15,961 nucleotides of DNA. It comes from RI-92 sp037384645 (GTDB taxonomy: Bacteria; Pseudomonadota; Gammaproteobacteria; UBA6429; Thiohalophilaceae). Under the pieces are notes generated by a model that saw nothing but the letters and a program-made list of their open reading frames with translations, ran no database searches and was not told the DNA's origin. Location of the stretch: contig JARRNT010000052.1 of NCBI GenBank assembly GCA_037384645.1, positions 1 through 15,961 on the forward strand, written 5' to 3'. Shown one piece after another: positions 15,783 to 15,961 of this stretch. Numbering within the stretch: position 1 is the stretch's first letter; each line of letters starts with the position of its first letter. Position numbers and translations under genes: made by a program.

Positions 15783-15961
15783 ATGTTCCAAGGTCACTTA
15801 CAGCGGACCCGGCGGCAGATCCTGTCTCCGGGCAAATGGAAGCTGCGCATCGTATTCTGGGGCGGCGCCCTCAGCATTGGTGCGATCGCTGCCGTGTTCG
15901 CCCAGGTCAGCTTTCATGCCGACGGTTTGTACCGGGACTTTTACCACCATTATCCCCTGTT
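15783..15961 (+). CDS. ClC-family chloride channel/transporter, N-terminal fragment
   Basis: The gene starts at ATG 15783 and leaves the window after 59 codons, so only the N-terminus is seen. It has a basic cytoplasmic start (RTRRQILSPGKWKLR) followed by a first membrane helix (about 22-43, VFWGGALSIGAIAAVFAQV) and a short segment ending HHYPL. This matches the beginning of bacterial ClC channel or transporter proteins annotated as chloride channel protein, where SP..WK.R..FW.GA is common. The selectivity-filter motifs lie beyond the edge, so channel and H+/Cl- exchanger cannot be told apart. No strong ribosome site is seen. It is divergent from argC. Confidence 0.75.
   Translation, partial: MFQGHLQRTRRQILSPGKWKLRIVFWGGALSIGAIAAVFAQVSFHADGLYRDFYHHYPL

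Overview
The window looks like chromosomal DNA of a gammaproteobacterium, probably a Chromatiales-like or related lineage that I cannot name. The evidence is the 16S rRNA 5' half, an E. coli-type boxA in the rRNA leader, and the gene set tyrS / M23 peptidase / anmK / erpA / argC, which I recall being grouped next to an rRNA operon in Pseudomonas. I see no insertion sequence, CRISPR array, phage gene or tRNA.

Layout. Positions 1-926 are the first ~975 E. coli-numbered positions of a 16S rRNA gene on the minus strand, running off the left edge. Its leader carries boxA and two promoters in tandem (to about 1300). About 430 bp of non-coding DNA with several dyads follows. Next comes a signalling block: a small 82-aa protein (1730-1978), a response regulator whose N-terminus is a paralogue of that small protein (2092-2787), and, convergent with it, a membrane histidine kinase (2802-5132). 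Then come tyrS (minus) and, divergent from it, an M23 peptidase-anmK pair (plus; cell-wall cleavage and recycling). From 9276 to 15598 everything is on the minus strand. In transcription order this is argC, a membrane coiled-coil protein (probably DUF6776), a bactofilin, erpA with its own promoter, a citrate synthase and a GGDEF-EAL protein. At the right edge a ClC-type chloride channel gene starts on the plus strand and is cut off.

How it fits together. M23 peptidase, AnmK, bactofilin and the coiled-coil membrane protein all concern the envelope. tyrS, argC, erpA and citrate synthase are housekeeping genes. The two-component block and the GGDEF-EAL/citrate synthase pair appear as insertions relative to the compact Pseudomonas-like arrangement (comparison from memory).

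The most unusual item is the signalling block. A short domain resembling plasmid partition/replication-associated (ParC/RepB-annotated) small proteins occurs once alone and once fused ahead of an Rcp1-like receiver domain, beside a matching Cph1-class kinase. Also notable are a 16S helix 17 about 25 nt shorter than in E. coli, and an IscR-like site overlapping the erpA promoter.
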